Positions 45,030 through 54,535 are shown, counted from the stretch's first letter. The stretch: DNA of 64,000 nucleotides from Flagellimonas algicola (GCF_005937185.1 NZ_VCNI01000004.1:1-64000); one strand, 5' to 3'. Notes: generated by a model from the letters alone, not told the origin. Made by a program: numbers and translations.

Positions 45030-45158
45030 CCGTTTTTGGTATAAAATTAGCTCATTGAACCCTGGGAACCGTTTTGGTTTATAATCTCGAACAGGTGGTG
45101 TAGGTAAGTGAAAATCAGTATATTGAATATTTTTTAGGTACGAGATTATAAGTACGAA

Positions 45159-45386
45159 CTATTTTTTTTTGAATTCGGAGGGGTCTGTCCCGTAAAATTT
45201 TTAAATGTAGTGTTGAAGGAGGTCTTGGAATTGAAGCCCGACCCAAAAGCATTCCCAATATTGAATATTTGTCCGAAAGGTCACTTGAAAGCAAGCTTTT
45301 GGCTTTCTCCACCCTATGGCGGTTGACGAAGTTGAAGAAATTCCCGTCAAATCCATTGTTTGTGACTGTGACTACGTCAACTACAA
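45159..45386 (-). pseudogene. AraC-family regulator, C-terminal fragment cut by an insertion
   Basis: Minus-strand sequence reads GNFFNFVNRHRVEKAKSLLS then SDLSDKYSILG, the first part of an AraC helix-turn-helix. Homology then continues only after a frameshift as GFNSKTSFNTTFKNFTGQTP, and after a second shift as PSEFKKK with stop at 45159. The N-terminal part of the gene is missing exactly where the IS481-type element begins (~45388). No corresponding N-terminal piece is recognisable on the far side of the element. Confidence 0.8.
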
Positions 45387-45387
45387 G

Positions 45388-46414
45388 TGTACTATTATGA
45401 TAATAAATCAAGAGACACTTTTAACATGGAAAAGACGAGGGAAATTGAACAATACTTAAGGTGGAAGTTCAAACTAAGGGTGCTGGAATTCGCAAAGGAC
45501 TATGGAAAGGTCAAGGAGACCTGTGAAATGTTCAATGTTAGTAGGAGCAGCTATTTTAATTGGAAAAGAAAATATGAAAAAGATGGTGCCGAGGGTCTTT
45601 TAAGGAAAAAGAGAGAGGTTGGTACCTACCCCAATAGAATCAATCAAAAAACGGTTGATCTGATATTGGACCTTAGAAAGGAATACAAACTTGGTACATG
45701 GCGTATCAAATGGTATTTGGAAAGATACCATGACATCAATGTTTCTGAATCAAGTGTCTATAGGACCCTAAAAAGGAATGGCATAAAACCACTCAAGCGG
45801 AACGTTACCAGAAAGGCCATGGGACCGAAACGGTATGCCAAGGAAACCCCGGGACACCATGTCCAAGTGGATGTCAAGTTCCTGACATTCAACACCACCG
45901 AAGGGAAAAAGATAAAACGGTATCAGTACACGGCAATCGATGATTGCACACGTATCAGGGCATTGAAAGTATATGAAAGGCACAACCAATCAAGTTCCAT
46001 TGACTTTATGGATTATGTGGTAAGTAAGTTCCCATTCCGAATCCATACCGTCCAGACGGACAACGGGCACGAGTTCCAATCCGGGTTCAACTGGCATGTA
46101 AAGGACCTTGGCATGGAGCACCGCTATATAAAGGCCGGAAGGCCACAGCTCAACGGAAAGGTTGAACGGTCGCATCTCACGGACAAAAAGGAGTTCTATC
46201 AACTATTGGACTACTCTGATGATGTGGATTTGAACAAGAAAATAAAACAATGGGAAAACTTTTATAACTTTAATAGACCACATGGTGCATTTAAGGGAAA
46301 GACACCCTATGAGATTTTAATGTATCACTTAAAAAAATGAGAATTTAGTGCCATTTTAGCTGAAGCAGCACAACTGTCGATTAATTATAAGATTAATATA
46401 AGAAGTTAATTACA
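45388..46414 (+). mobile_element. IS481-type insertion sequence (boundaries approximate)
   Basis: Contains one complete DDE transposase gene. Candidate ends are TGTACTATTATGATAATAAA on the left and the reverse complement TGTAATTAACTTCTTATATT on the right, which agree only partly, so the ends are provisional. No target-site duplication was identified. It interrupts an AraC gene on its left. Confidence 0.55.
45426..46340 (+). CDS. IS481-family DDE transposase
   Basis: 304 residues from the ATG at 45426; a longer frame from 45387 begins in the terminal repeat. N-terminal helix-turn-helix (KVKETCEMFNVSRSSYFNWK, about residues 28-47), then a second HTH_29-like region (GTWRIKWYLERYHDINVSES). The rve catalytic core carries Asp149 (VQVDVKFL), Asp212 (VQTDNGHEF) and Glu247 (NGKVERSH): the D-34-E spacing is intact, so the enzyme should be active. 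Ends WENFYNFNRPHGAFKGKTPY, the usual C-terminal motif. The gene looks fresh compared with the broken IS3 pieces elsewhere in the window. Confidence 0.93.
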   Translation: MEKTREIEQYLRWKFKLRVLEFAKDYGKVKETCEMFNVSRSSYFNWKRKYEKDGAEGLLRKKREVGTYPNRINQKTVDLILDLRKEYKLGTWRIKWYLERYHDINVSESSVYRTLKRNGIKPLKRNVTRKAMGPKRYAKETPGHHVQVDVKFLTFNTTEGKKIKRYQYTAIDDCTRIRALKVYERHNQSSSIDFMDYVVSKFPFRIHTVQTDNGHEFQSGFNWHVKDLGMEHRYIKAGRPQLNGKVERSHLTDKKEFYQLLDYSDDVDLNKKIKQWENFYNFNRPHGAFKGKTPYEILMYHLKK

Positions 46415-46510
46415 CTAGTGAAAGTTAATTGGTGTATTTATCTGCTATTTGGCTATTTCTCTGGTTTATGTAGGAATTTTTATACTTATCGATCATCCTA
46501 AAAAATTATC

Positions 46511-46944
46511 ATGGAATATCTTGAAATCATCAACTCCATTGTCTTGGCAATATTGGTCGCCCTGTTTTTTATGCGGCAAAAAATTCTTAACGGCGTAAAG
46601 ACGTTCTTTGAAATTTTTGATATCAAAAAGGTAAGGGAATATGTAAAGATGAACGAAGAAACTGTTTTAGAAAAACAACAAACTTAATAACAGATGACGC
46701 CAAAGTAAGGGAGGTCATGCATGGGGTCACCAATTCCAAAGTAGGCGAGATATCACAATTCTATAAAGAGGTGTTGGACAATGAACACATCGAATTGTTT
46801 AAATCAAATGTCCACTTGCCTGAAAACTGTTTGAAGGGGCAGAAAGATGGGCAAATAAGGTATGTAAATGGGTTTCCTCCCCATAACAGGGATAAAATCC
46901 TACCTACTCTTTTTCCTGAAAATTTTGTGGATAAGAATCCTTGA
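46511..46944 (+). pseudogene. Small membrane-anchored coiled-coil protein, frameshifted
   Basis: A 58-codon frame opens at 46511 with a single transmembrane helix (EYLEIINSIVLAILVALFFM) and a charged tail (IKKVREYVKMNEETVLEKQQ), stopping at 46687. Another frame, open across that stop, continues NLITDDAKVREVMHGVTNSK then VGEISQFYKEVLDNEHIELF to 46944. The two parts join smoothly if one base is added or lost near 46683, giving a ~145-residue protein. Alternatively, the 58-residue membrane protein is the true product. Family unknown. Confidence 0.6.
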
Positions 46945-47570
46945 CTTTTCGATAGGATTTTTTGGAAACTATGTTGTGCCTTGGCATAACCCCATAATTC
47001 TTAGCGAATTCATCTTCTTTCCTTAATTTTTTTAGCAGTGTAATCATGTATATAATTTCCATAATTCAATATACGCTCATAGGTATGAGTTAGTGAATAA
47101 ATTTTCTAGGGGACCGCAAGGAGTACCATATGGTTAAAACGGGATTTTGGTAAAGTGGTAGTTTGAAATCAACTTTCAAAGGGAATCTTTCAGATAAGGT
47201 TCGGAATTTATATGGGCCAATGTTCAAATAATCAATTGGGTACAACATTTATCTGCAATGGCTTTGTTGTGTTTCACAGCGGAAAGTATCAAAACAACAA
47301 ATTTCAAGATAGTTAAAAGTGTTATTTCCTGGATTTGAAAAGTAGCCTTATGTTGTGACTTTTACGGTATTTAGGCAACATAAAATACATGGGGAAAAAT
47401 CCAGTTTGAAAAACAATTTATTTGGATATTTCCCTAGATTGTCCGAAACGCTGCTTGGGGTGATTTTGCCGTAATTCACCTACGGAAAGTTCTATGTGGT
47501 ATACTCAAGTGGGCAATACAATGGAGGTTGCTCGATTTTCTTGGGAATACGTACAAATTGAATTGGGATA
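46945..47570. other. Gene-free stretch
   Basis: About 620 bp beyond the end of the eight-gene catabolic block. Only short frames; no recognisable gene, terminator hairpin with T-tract, or RNA. Confidence 0.45.
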
Positions 47571-48617
47571 TCATTGTAACCACTTATCAAGATTTTCAGC
47601 TACAAAACGATCATCATTCAATTCGGGATATAATCTGTAGACCCGGTCAATCTCTGCTTTCTGACCTGGGCTTAAACGTTCATTTGGATCAATGGTGTTG
47701 TTGGATTCTAAAAGACCTTGTCTAATCAGAACTTCGTGAATGCCCGCAATAGATCCTTGAAAACCGTTTCTCGAATCAAAAAATGCCGCATTGGAGTCCG
47801 TAACCTTGATGCCGTGGGTCAGCAAATCACCATAGTCTGAACGATTGGCATTCCTAATTTTGTCGTATAACTCCACTGCTTTTTTGTTCCAAACTGCCCA
47901 GTGTCCCAACAAGCCGCCCACTATTCTTTTTTTTACCAACCTGCCGCCAACCGGAATGTGGTAAACCGTTAAAAGATCCGCAACAATATTGTCGTCATTT
48001 CCCGTGTACAGGGCAATGTCGTTATATCTTCCGGATTCTGCAACGCCTCGGACAACATCAATGGTATGGTACCTGTCAAAAGGTGCCATTTTAATGGCTA
48101 CAACATTCTCAATTTGAGAAAACTTTCTCCAAAATTCAGTATCCAACACACGACCACCCACCGAAGGCTGCAAATAAAATCCGATCACGGGCATGATTTC
48201 TGCAACCGCTTTACAATGTTCAATTAATTCGGAGTTAGATTGTTTTTTAAGGGTGGCCAGGCTTAACAAGACGGCATGATAACCTAGTTCGGAGGCCTTT
48301 TTGGCTTCTTTTGTTGCCTGCTTTGTGTTTCCCAAGACCCCAGCAATTCTAAAAACTCTTTCGTTGCTGTGCTTGCAATGATTGTCCATCTCTTCCTTGG
48401 CCAATTCCAATACCGGTGAGTACAAACCGGCCTGTCTTATCCCAAATTGGCTAGTATGCACTCCTATTGCCAGACCGCCCGACCCTGCCTCAAGATAATA
48501 TCTTGACAAAGCCCGTTGCCTCCGTTCGTCCAAATCCAAGTTTTTGGTCAAGGCTGTTGGATGGGCTGGAACAACCAATCCATCTTGCAGTAATATTTTT
48601 AGGTCATTCGATAACAT
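47571..48617 (-). CDS. Dihydrodipicolinate synthase (DapA/NanA) family lyase
   Basis: 348 residues, longer than the ~300 of DapA because of a C-terminal helical extension (ERLSPGQKAEIDRVYRLYPE). TIM-barrel aldolase features: GGLAIGVHTSQFG near the N-terminus (family GGxxxxGTTGE region, altered), a Tyr in IGFYLQPSVGG, Schiff-base Lys176 in VVAIKMAPFD, and ALYTGNDDN in the region of DapA GxD. Members cleave or form 2-keto acids with pyruvate; in sugar gene clusters they act on keto-deoxy sugar acids. Last gene of the minus-strand block, 28 bp after the epimerase-like gene. Substrate inferred only from context. Confidence 0.87.
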   Translation of the reverse strand: MLSNDLKILLQDGLVVPAHPTALTKNLDLDERRQRALSRYYLEAGSGGLAIGVHTSQFGIRQAGLYSPVLELAKEEMDNHCKHSNERVFRIAGVLGNTKQATKEAKKASELGYHAVLLSLATLKKQSNSELIEHCKAVAEIMPVIGFYLQPSVGGRVLDTEFWRKFSQIENVVAIKMAPFDRYHTIDVVRGVAESGRYNDIALYTGNDDNIVADLLTVYHIPVGGRLVKKRIVGGLLGHWAVWNKKAVELYDKIRNANRSDYGDLLTHGIKVTDSNAAFFDSRNGFQGSIAGIHEVLIRQGLLESNNTIDPNERLSPGQKAEIDRVYRLYPELNDDRFVAENLDKWLQ

Positions 48618-48645
48618 GTTGTTCTTTTTGTAGGATTATATAGAT

Positions 48646-49683
48646 TCAATATTTGCCGTCTCTAACTTCAAAATGGGTTGCTTTTCCCAAAAGTCTTTTG
48701 TTTTTGTCCACCCAATTTGCTGTCCACTCGATCAATTTGTCCAAGTTTACGGTTGGTGATCCAAATATGGAATGGGACTTAGAGACATTTACCAACAGCG
48801 CGGAGTCTTCTTCTTTTCCCGTGAAAACAACCTCTTTACCCATGATTTCTCCAAATTGACGGGCTACTTTAGCAACAGAAATGGTCTCTCGACCGCTAAC
48901 ATTTAGATGATTGGCCGGGGAGGCGCACAATTCCAAACTTCTCAATATCATATCGTTTGCATCACCTTGCCAGATTACATTGGCATACCCCATGGATAGA
49001 TCGATGGTCTGATGGTTTTTGACTTTTGTTGCAATATCGACCAATACACCATACCTCATTTCCACCGCGTAGTTCAACCTAATGATGACTATATTGGTGC
49101 CGTTCTTCAAACTTCCATACTCGAATAATCGTTCTCTTCCCAAACAGGACTGCGCGTATTCCCCAATTGGTAGCGGTTTATCGGATTCGTCGGAACCCCC
49201 GGATTCTATTTCCACCAATGGATATACACATCCGGTGGAAAAAGCTACGATTCTCGATTTTTTGAATTTTTCAACGATCAAGCCTGGAAGAAAGGAATTC
49301 ATTGCCCATGTGAAGCTCTCATTGCCCTCGGTTCCAAACTTCATACCCGCCAAATAGACTACATTTTTGACATCTGGAAGGCTGTTGACAAAATCAATGT
49401 CCAATAAGTCCCCTTTTATGGTGTTCACCCCGCTTTCCTCTAGAAATGACTGCTGTTCAGGGGAGCTAAACCTTGAAACCCCAATTATTTTCTTCTGGAC
49501 TCCGGCTTGGTCACAAGCTCTTTTTGCCATTCTGGCAAGGGAAACCCCCATCTTTCCCGCAACCCCCAACATTAGAAAATCTCCTTCCAATTTTTGCATA
49601 AATTGGATCAATTTGGTTGAAGGCCTTGAAAGGGCTTCTTCCAGTTGATGTTCGTCCAAAAAGAATTCTGGGTAATTTTCCAT
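48646..49683 (-). CDS. NAD-dependent epimerase/dehydratase family protein, YxxxK Lys missing
   Basis: 345 residues. Rossmann glycine motif GVAGKMG (residues 40-46), VVYLAGMK near the cofactor pocket, AFSTGCVYP with the usual Ser/Thr, then Tyr176 in EYAQSCLGRE. The catalytic motif is Tyr-x-x-x-Cys instead of Tyr-x-x-x-Lys, so the proton relay is altered. INVSGRETISVAKVARQFGE-type C-terminal sequence (here LNVSGRETISVAKVARQFGE) is normal for extended SDRs. Lies 4 bp from the M20 gene upstream and 28 bp before the DHDPS-like gene. It probably oxidises or reduces a sugar acid intermediate; exact reaction unknown. Confidence 0.82.
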   Translation of the reverse strand: MENYPEFFLDEHQLEEALSRPSTKLIQFMQKLEGDFLMLGVAGKMGVSLARMAKRACDQAGVQKKIIGVSRFSSPEQQSFLEESGVNTIKGDLLDIDFVNSLPDVKNVVYLAGMKFGTEGNESFTWAMNSFLPGLIVEKFKKSRIVAFSTGCVYPLVEIESGGSDESDKPLPIGEYAQSCLGRERLFEYGSLKNGTNIVIIRLNYAVEMRYGVLVDIATKVKNHQTIDLSMGYANVIWQGDANDMILRSLELCASPANHLNVSGRETISVAKVARQFGEIMGKEVVFTGKEEDSALLVNVSKSHSIFGSPTVNLDKLIEWTANWVDKNKRLLGKATHFEVRDGKY

Positions 49684-49687
49684 TATT

Positions 49688-50791
49688 TTATTTTAATATG
49701 TTCGAATAGATTTTTACCGCATCATGAATTTTGTTGAGGTAGCAGAATTCATCTGTTTGATGCGCCATTTGTGGCTCTCCGGGACCCAAAATAACTGTTG
49801 GCGGATGATTTAACCAAGGTGTCAGGACCGAGGCATCCGTCAAAAATGGAGCTGCTTTCTTAAAATCATTTTGTGTTGGATCAAGTTTGCAGATTTCAAA
49901 TACGGATTTAATAAATGCATCGTTCTCATTTGTGGATACGGCCCTTAAATCCACTAGTTTTTCAATTTTTACTTCCTCCCCTAACAAGGTATTTAATTTT
50001 TGAAGGGCAGTATCATTCCCAAATGTTGTGGTCGATCTGACATCAATTGTAAATTCGGCCTGGTCGGGAACCGAGTTCAAGTTTAACCCTCCCCTAATTT
50101 TGCCAACATTGATGGTGGGCAATCCAAGCGAGGGATCCATTTCTGCTTCAAGGTCCAACTTTTCAATTTTGGTAATTGCCCTAGCAGCTTTATATATTGC
50201 ATTTTCGCCCAAATGGGGCATTGAAGAATGAGCAGTGACCCCAAAAGTTCTGGCTTCAAGGTATAATCCCCCTTTATGGGCAATATAGGGATGGTTGGAA
50301 GTAGGTTCACCAACTATTACTGCACGTGCTTTGCCGAGGTCATAACCTTTTTCCATCAAGGATTTTGCTCCTCGGCAACCCAACTCCTCATCTGCGGTGA
50401 ACACTAATTTCACTCCTCCTTCCATCGATCGATCTTTGGTGCTTTCAACGGCAGCAACGGTCAATGCCGCTATTCCCGCTTTCATGTCGGAAGAACCTCG
50501 TCCGTACAGTTTTCCATGTTCAATACTTGGCTCAAACGGGTCGTAGCTCCATTTCTTGGCCCCCAGGGGCACAACGTCCAGATGGCCAGTCAAAATTATG
50601 GGGGGTATTTTAGTTGAAAGCCCCTTAGAAGCGATCATATGTAATCTTTCATGACCATATACGGGATATTCCACAACAAACCCATGTTTTTCCAGCAATG
50701 TCCCTATGAACAGGGCTATTTTTTTTTCATTGCCTGGCGGATTTATAGTGTTGAACCGAATTAGTTCCTTGGTCAAGGAAATTACATCCAT
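49688..50791 (-). CDS. M20-family metallopeptidase / deacylase (ArgE/DapE-like)
   Basis: 367 residues. Metal ligands of the M20 family: His70 and Asp72 (LTGHLDVVPLG), Asp102 (YGRGSSDMKAG), Glu135/136 (TADEELG) and Glu162 (GEPTSN), with a late His in AHQTDEF. A central dimerisation domain (LNLNSVPDQAEFTIDVRSTT) is present, so the two-domain fold is complete. M20 enzymes remove acyl or aminoacyl groups; in this sugar-catabolic block it may deacetylate an N-acetyl amino sugar or a related amide, which is inference. Overlap-free, 4 bp before the epimerase-like gene. Confidence 0.9.
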   Translation of the reverse strand: MDVISLTKELIRFNTINPPGNEKKIALFIGTLLEKHGFVVEYPVYGHERLHMIASKGLSTKIPPIILTGHLDVVPLGAKKWSYDPFEPSIEHGKLYGRGSSDMKAGIAALTVAAVESTKDRSMEGGVKLVFTADEELGCRGAKSLMEKGYDLGKARAVIVGEPTSNHPYIAHKGGLYLEARTFGVTAHSSMPHLGENAIYKAARAITKIEKLDLEAEMDPSLGLPTINVGKIRGGLNLNSVPDQAEFTIDVRSTTTFGNDTALQKLNTLLGEEVKIEKLVDLRAVSTNENDAFIKSVFEICKLDPTQNDFKKAAPFLTDASVLTPWLNHPPTVILGPGEPQMAHQTDEFCYLNKIHDAVKIYSNILK

Positions 50792-50834
50792 TTAATTTGG
50801 TTTTGGGTCAGGTAGTTTTTTTTGTAATTAAATA

Positions 50835-51554
50835 CTATTGGAATAGAATTGTTCCAAACTTGTTGATTTCGTGAAAACTGTTGGGCAATTCTTGCCAGGA
50901 CCAATGGATTGATTTATTGTTTTGATAGTCCATTCTAGTAAAATTTGCCTTCCAATGGGTTCCGGGAGTTGGTTTTTTTTGAGACATGGGATATAATGTT
51001 TCAAATGGAATGAAAATTTCTCCCATCCAACTTAGAATATTGGCATTTGTTTCTTTTGGGCCACCCTGTACGGTGGTCTTGTGAATAATTTTCCTGCGAT
51101 CTTCAAAATACCAAACCTGCCATCTATGGAGTTCACCATCAAATTTGATGACCATAAGTGGGAGTTCATAGTTTAATGGAGACAATTCATATTCAAAGTA
51201 TATCTCTTGGGAGGGGTCGGGCCAAATAAATATTTCAAATACATCCTCTAACCACAAGCGCTCACCGTCCTTGTTGAACGATGCGTTCAGTTCGGTGTCT
51301 TGGCAGTGAAATAAAAAGTAAACCCCTTTATCAGAGTACAATGCCTTTATTTTGGTTTCCATTCCCGTGTTCAGGTGGGACCTTTGCCGTATGTTGGTCC
51401 AAGGGACCTTTTCCCAGTATTGGGATTTGCCATCACCTGTGGGTGTAAAATCGGTGGTTTTGTGAACTATGATTTGATCTGTTCCTGAAGCGTCCATGGA
51501 CTGAAAGTCAAGTGTTGATTGGATTGAGCAAAAAAGTAGTAGAATTGTTTTCAT
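50835..51554 (-). CDS. CBM9-like carbohydrate-binding protein
   Basis: 239 residues with a short hydrophobic start (MKTILLLFCSIQS) that may be a signal peptide. Beta-sandwich of the family 9-like CBM type: TKIKALYSDKGVYFLFHCQD, DGERLWLEDVFEIFIWPDPS (acidic Ca-site-like Glu-Asp), YFEYELSPLNYELPLMVIKF and a C-terminal WKANFTRMDYQNNKSIHWSW. Such domains bind plant or algal glycans, often with reducing ends. It is placed in the middle of the sugar-catabolic block, 253 bp after the aldolase, the largest gap in the block. Confidence 0.88.
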   Translation of the reverse strand: MKTILLLFCSIQSTLDFQSMDASGTDQIIVHKTTDFTPTGDGKSQYWEKVPWTNIRQRSHLNTGMETKIKALYSDKGVYFLFHCQDTELNASFNKDGERLWLEDVFEIFIWPDPSQEIYFEYELSPLNYELPLMVIKFDGELHRWQVWYFEDRRKIIHKTTVQGGPKETNANILSWMGEIFIPFETLYPMSQKKPTPGTHWKANFTRMDYQNNKSIHWSWQELPNSFHEINKFGTILFQ

Positions 51555-51807
51555 TGATTCAAAAAGATTTTCCCGGACATGGGTTTAGTGGCAATAGGCA
51601 GCATTTTGCCTTAACGTTTAATATTTAGATCCTGAGATTGTTCATTTAATTACTTTTCATGTGTAGCTTGGGCAATGGCCTTAAAGGGACTTGATGCTTT
51701 GACGATGACAGCTGCGAACATTTTTATTCTTGATTTGCGGTGCTCCATGATCTATCCATGTCCATATACTGTTTCATTAATGCATTCCATGTCTGGAAAA
51801 TTTCACC

Positions 51808-52638
51808 TTACTTGTTATTTTGAACTATTTCCAGTTTGTTTTGTACCAGTTGTGATATTTGATCTGTAGCTGCGGGGAAAACTTGCCTCAAATCAATCTG
51901 GTCATTGTTCTGCATCACACTTTTTAATGTCCTCATGAACACATTTTTGATTTCTGTGGCCAAGTTTATTTTACATATGCCCTGGTCAATGGCCTTCTTC
52001 AGACATTGATCGGGAATCCCGGACCCTCCATGTAGCACTAAACAGACTTCCGTTTCATCAGAAATTTCCGATAATCTTTCCAAATCTAGTTTTGGTTCCT
52101 CTTTATAGAACCCATGGGCAGTACCAATGGCTACCGCTAGGGCATCCACCCCGGTAGCCTCAACAAATTGTTTTGCCTGTTTGGGTCGGGTAAATCCGTT
52201 TTTGTGGTTGGGTTGGTCCAGTTTGGCGATATAACCCAATTCGGCTTCCACGTTGGCCCCATAGCTTTCTGCCAATTGCACTACCTTTTTGGTTATAGCT
52301 ATATTATCTCGGAAGGCTTGTTCGCTGGCATCGATCATAACTGAATCAAAGCCCGCGTCAAGGCATTTTGCAACCAGTTCATAGGAGTCGGCATGATCCA
52401 AATGTATCCATCCTTCGACCCCATGCTTGTGCAACATTGCTTTTGCCAAGTCAAATGCAACATTTAGTCCCATGTATTCGATGGAATTTTTGGTAAGCTG
52501 TAGGATAATGGGTTGATTAGTTCTCTTTGCGGCCTGGAGAATTCCCTCCAGAGTTTCAAAATTGTAAAAATTCGTAGCCAAGATCCCCTGTCCTTTTTCC
52601 TTTAGTTGGGTGAATTTATCTTGTAGCTTCATTTTCAA
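51808..52638 (-). CDS. Class II tagatose/fructose-bisphosphate aldolase (KbaY/GatY type)
   Basis: 276 residues. Zinc-dependent class II aldolase: catalytic Asp81 and His82 in WIHLDHADS, Glu133 in VEAELGYIA, His175 in AIGTAHGFY and His203 in VLHGGSGIP, then a phosphate-binding INLATEI region. Size and sequence fit the KbaY/GatY (tagatose-1,6-bisphosphate) subgroup better than fructose-only Fba, but the specificity is not certain. The gene start overlaps the stop of the PfkB gene by 4 bp (ATGA, 52635-52638), a sign of tight translational coupling. Expected product: glyceraldehyde-3-P and dihydroxyacetone-P. Confidence 0.92.
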   Translation of the reverse strand: MKMKLQDKFTQLKEKGQGILATNFYNFETLEGILQAAKRTNQPIILQLTKNSIEYMGLNVAFDLAKAMLHKHGVEGWIHLDHADSYELVAKCLDAGFDSVMIDASEQAFRDNIAITKKVVQLAESYGANVEAELGYIAKLDQPNHKNGFTRPKQAKQFVEATGVDALAVAIGTAHGFYKEEPKLDLERLSEISDETEVCLVLHGGSGIPDQCLKKAIDQGICKINLATEIKNVFMRTLKSVMQNNDQIDLRQVFPAATDQISQLVQNKLEIVQNNK

Positions 52639-53585
52639 TGGTTGAAATAATTAAACTTTTCCTCTGCGATACGCTTTATGCGCCCTAAATCCATGAAAGC
52701 TGCGGTACCTCCAGAATCTGTTGTGGAGATGGCCCCCGTTAGATTACCAAATTCTTGGCATTCTTCTGGTTTGCCACCACTTAGATACTTCGAGATAAAT
52801 CCGGCATTAAAGCTATCTCCAGCTCCTATGCTGTCCACAACTTGCGCATTGATGAATGCGCCTTTTTCGATTATTTTTCCACCATAGCTCAATATGGAAC
52901 CTTTATTGCCACGTTTAACAACCAACAGATTGCATTTATCCTTTATTAGATCTATGGCTTGCTTCAAATCTGTTTGGCCAGTAATTTTTAGAAGCTCGGT
53001 TTCATTTGGCATGAATATGTCCAAAAAAGGCAAGATCTTTTCCAAATGAATTTCCCATTTGTCCATGGGGTCCCATTGAATGTCCAAGGATGTTGTTAAT
53101 CCTGCACTTTTTGCCATTTTAAAAAGCCCATCCAGTTTGTCATGGAATTTTGGCTGAAGAAAATAGGAGGAGAAGTGAAGGTGTTTGGCCAACTTTAAAT
53201 TTTCAGTTTTAATGTCCTCAATTCCCAAATTTAGCATAGCTCCTTGATACGTTATCATGGATCGCTGCTCCTTGTAATTTAATGCGATTGTGGCCCCAGT
53301 TTTTTCATTGGGTTCAATGATGATTAATGCAGTATCCACTCCTTTTTGCTGCAGTTCTTGGATGGTGAATTTTCCGAATAGGTCATTTCCAAGTTTACCT
53401 ATGAACCCTACCTTAAGGCCTAGAGAACTCAGATTGCTTGCACAGATTGCGGAGGAACTGCCCAGCGCTAAGGCCATATTATCAGCGATGATTTCCTCCC
53501 CAATTTGTGGGAACCCCAAAATTTGATTCAAGATCAAATCCACATTGAGCTCGCCTATTACCATAACATCATACTTCTTGTTCAA
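52635..53585 (-). CDS. PfkB-family sugar kinase
   Basis: 316 residues, ribokinase fold. N-terminal MVIGELNVDLILNQ, the GSSSAICASNLSSLGLKVGF motif, KLGNDLFGKF and the anion-hole/catalytic DSIGAGDSFNAGF with Asp257. Typical of KDG, sugar or sugar-phosphate kinases. In the block it follows a FruK/LacC-like kinase (16 bp gap) and overlaps the aldolase, so it may phosphorylate a different intermediate. Substrate not deducible. Confidence 0.92.
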   Translation of the reverse strand: MNKKYDVMVIGELNVDLILNQILGFPQIGEEIIADNMALALGSSSAICASNLSSLGLKVGFIGKLGNDLFGKFTIQELQQKGVDTALIIIEPNEKTGATIALNYKEQRSMITYQGAMLNLGIEDIKTENLKLAKHLHFSSYFLQPKFHDKLDGLFKMAKSAGLTTSLDIQWDPMDKWEIHLEKILPFLDIFMPNETELLKITGQTDLKQAIDLIKDKCNLLVVKRGNKGSILSYGGKIIEKGAFINAQVVDSIGAGDSFNAGFISKYLSGGKPEECQEFGNLTGAISTTDSGGTAAFMDLGRIKRIAEEKFNYFNH

Positions 53586-53601
53586 AATTTCAAGTTTTAG
53601 A

Positions 53602-54513
53602 TTACCAACTGTAGGACATACATTGTTTTTGTAGGTTCAGTACATCTTTTTTATGGAACATTCCTATTTCTTCCCTTAAACAATTGGCCGCTCCACATGA
53701 AGCTGCCAACATTGCGGTTTTCGCCAAATCATATCCTTTTATATAGGCTACCGCAAGCCCTGCCACAAGGGAATCCCCGCAACCTACAGTGTTAATTACA
53801 GCATCTACTTTGCTTAATGCATGAACTGTATTTTTGCCATCAGATAAGTACAATCCTTTTTCCCCGAAAGTGACCGCAATTAATTGACTATGCTTTTTGA
53901 TCTTTGACAACAGGGTCATGGGATCGTCGGTTTGATAAATTTCATACCCCTCATCATGGTTAATATGTACACCGAAGGGATTTTGATTCAGTGCTTTGAC
54001 CAGAGATAACCCGGAACAATCGATTATTGATTTTATATCGGATTTGTGGGCAATGGAGATCAATTCGCAAAAATTCAGTTCTTGATTGCTGCCGGGCCAT
54101 GAACCGCTCATACAAATGAGGGAAACATCGGGTAATAGGGTTTTGAAATCATTTATGAACAATTCATAACTGACGTTATCTATTGCCGGGCCCATTTCCA
54201 AAATCTCGGTTTCGTCAAATACATCGTTTGATTTTAGTGTCAGGCATGTTCTAGACCATGCTTTCAGCGATGGCCCATAACAAGAAATACCTTGCTCCTT
54301 GCATTTTTCCTTGATCCATTGGCCGGTAGCTCCTCCCCAAAAGGCCAAAATACCAACTTCTTCACCTAGTTCTTTTATTCCTAAGGCCACATGGACACCT
54401 TTCCCTCCGGGATAAGATTCTTCCATGAGCGCCCTGTTGGCAGTACCTTCCTGAAAGCGGTTTAGATTGATTAATTTATCAATGGAAGGATTGGGGCATA
54501 CACACAGTATCAT
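53602..54513 (-). CDS. 1-phosphofructokinase / tagatose-6-phosphate kinase family kinase
   Basis: 303 residues. Belongs to the FruK/LacC branch of PfkB kinases: NPSIDKLINLNRFQEGTANR near the start, YPGGKGVHVALGIKELG, and GCGDSLVAGLAVAYIKG with catalytic Asp247. LacC-like members phosphorylate tagatose-6-P to the 1,6-bisphosphate, which would feed the class II aldolase two genes downstream. It sits 22 bp after the AgaS-like gene, fitting the order isomerase, kinase, aldolase. FruK function on fructose-1-P is the alternative. Confidence 0.9.
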   Translation of the reverse strand: MILCVCPNPSIDKLINLNRFQEGTANRALMEESYPGGKGVHVALGIKELGEEVGILAFWGGATGQWIKEKCKEQGISCYGPSLKAWSRTCLTLKSNDVFDETEILEMGPAIDNVSYELFINDFKTLLPDVSLICMSGSWPGSNQELNFCELISIAHKSDIKSIIDCSGLSLVKALNQNPFGVHINHDEGYEIYQTDDPMTLLSKIKKHSQLIAVTFGEKGLYLSDGKNTVHALSKVDAVINTVGCGDSLVAGLAVAYIKGYDLAKTAMLAASCGAANCLREEIGMFHKKDVLNLQKQCMSYSW

Positions 54514-54535
54514 TTTGTTAATCGTTTGATCAGTG

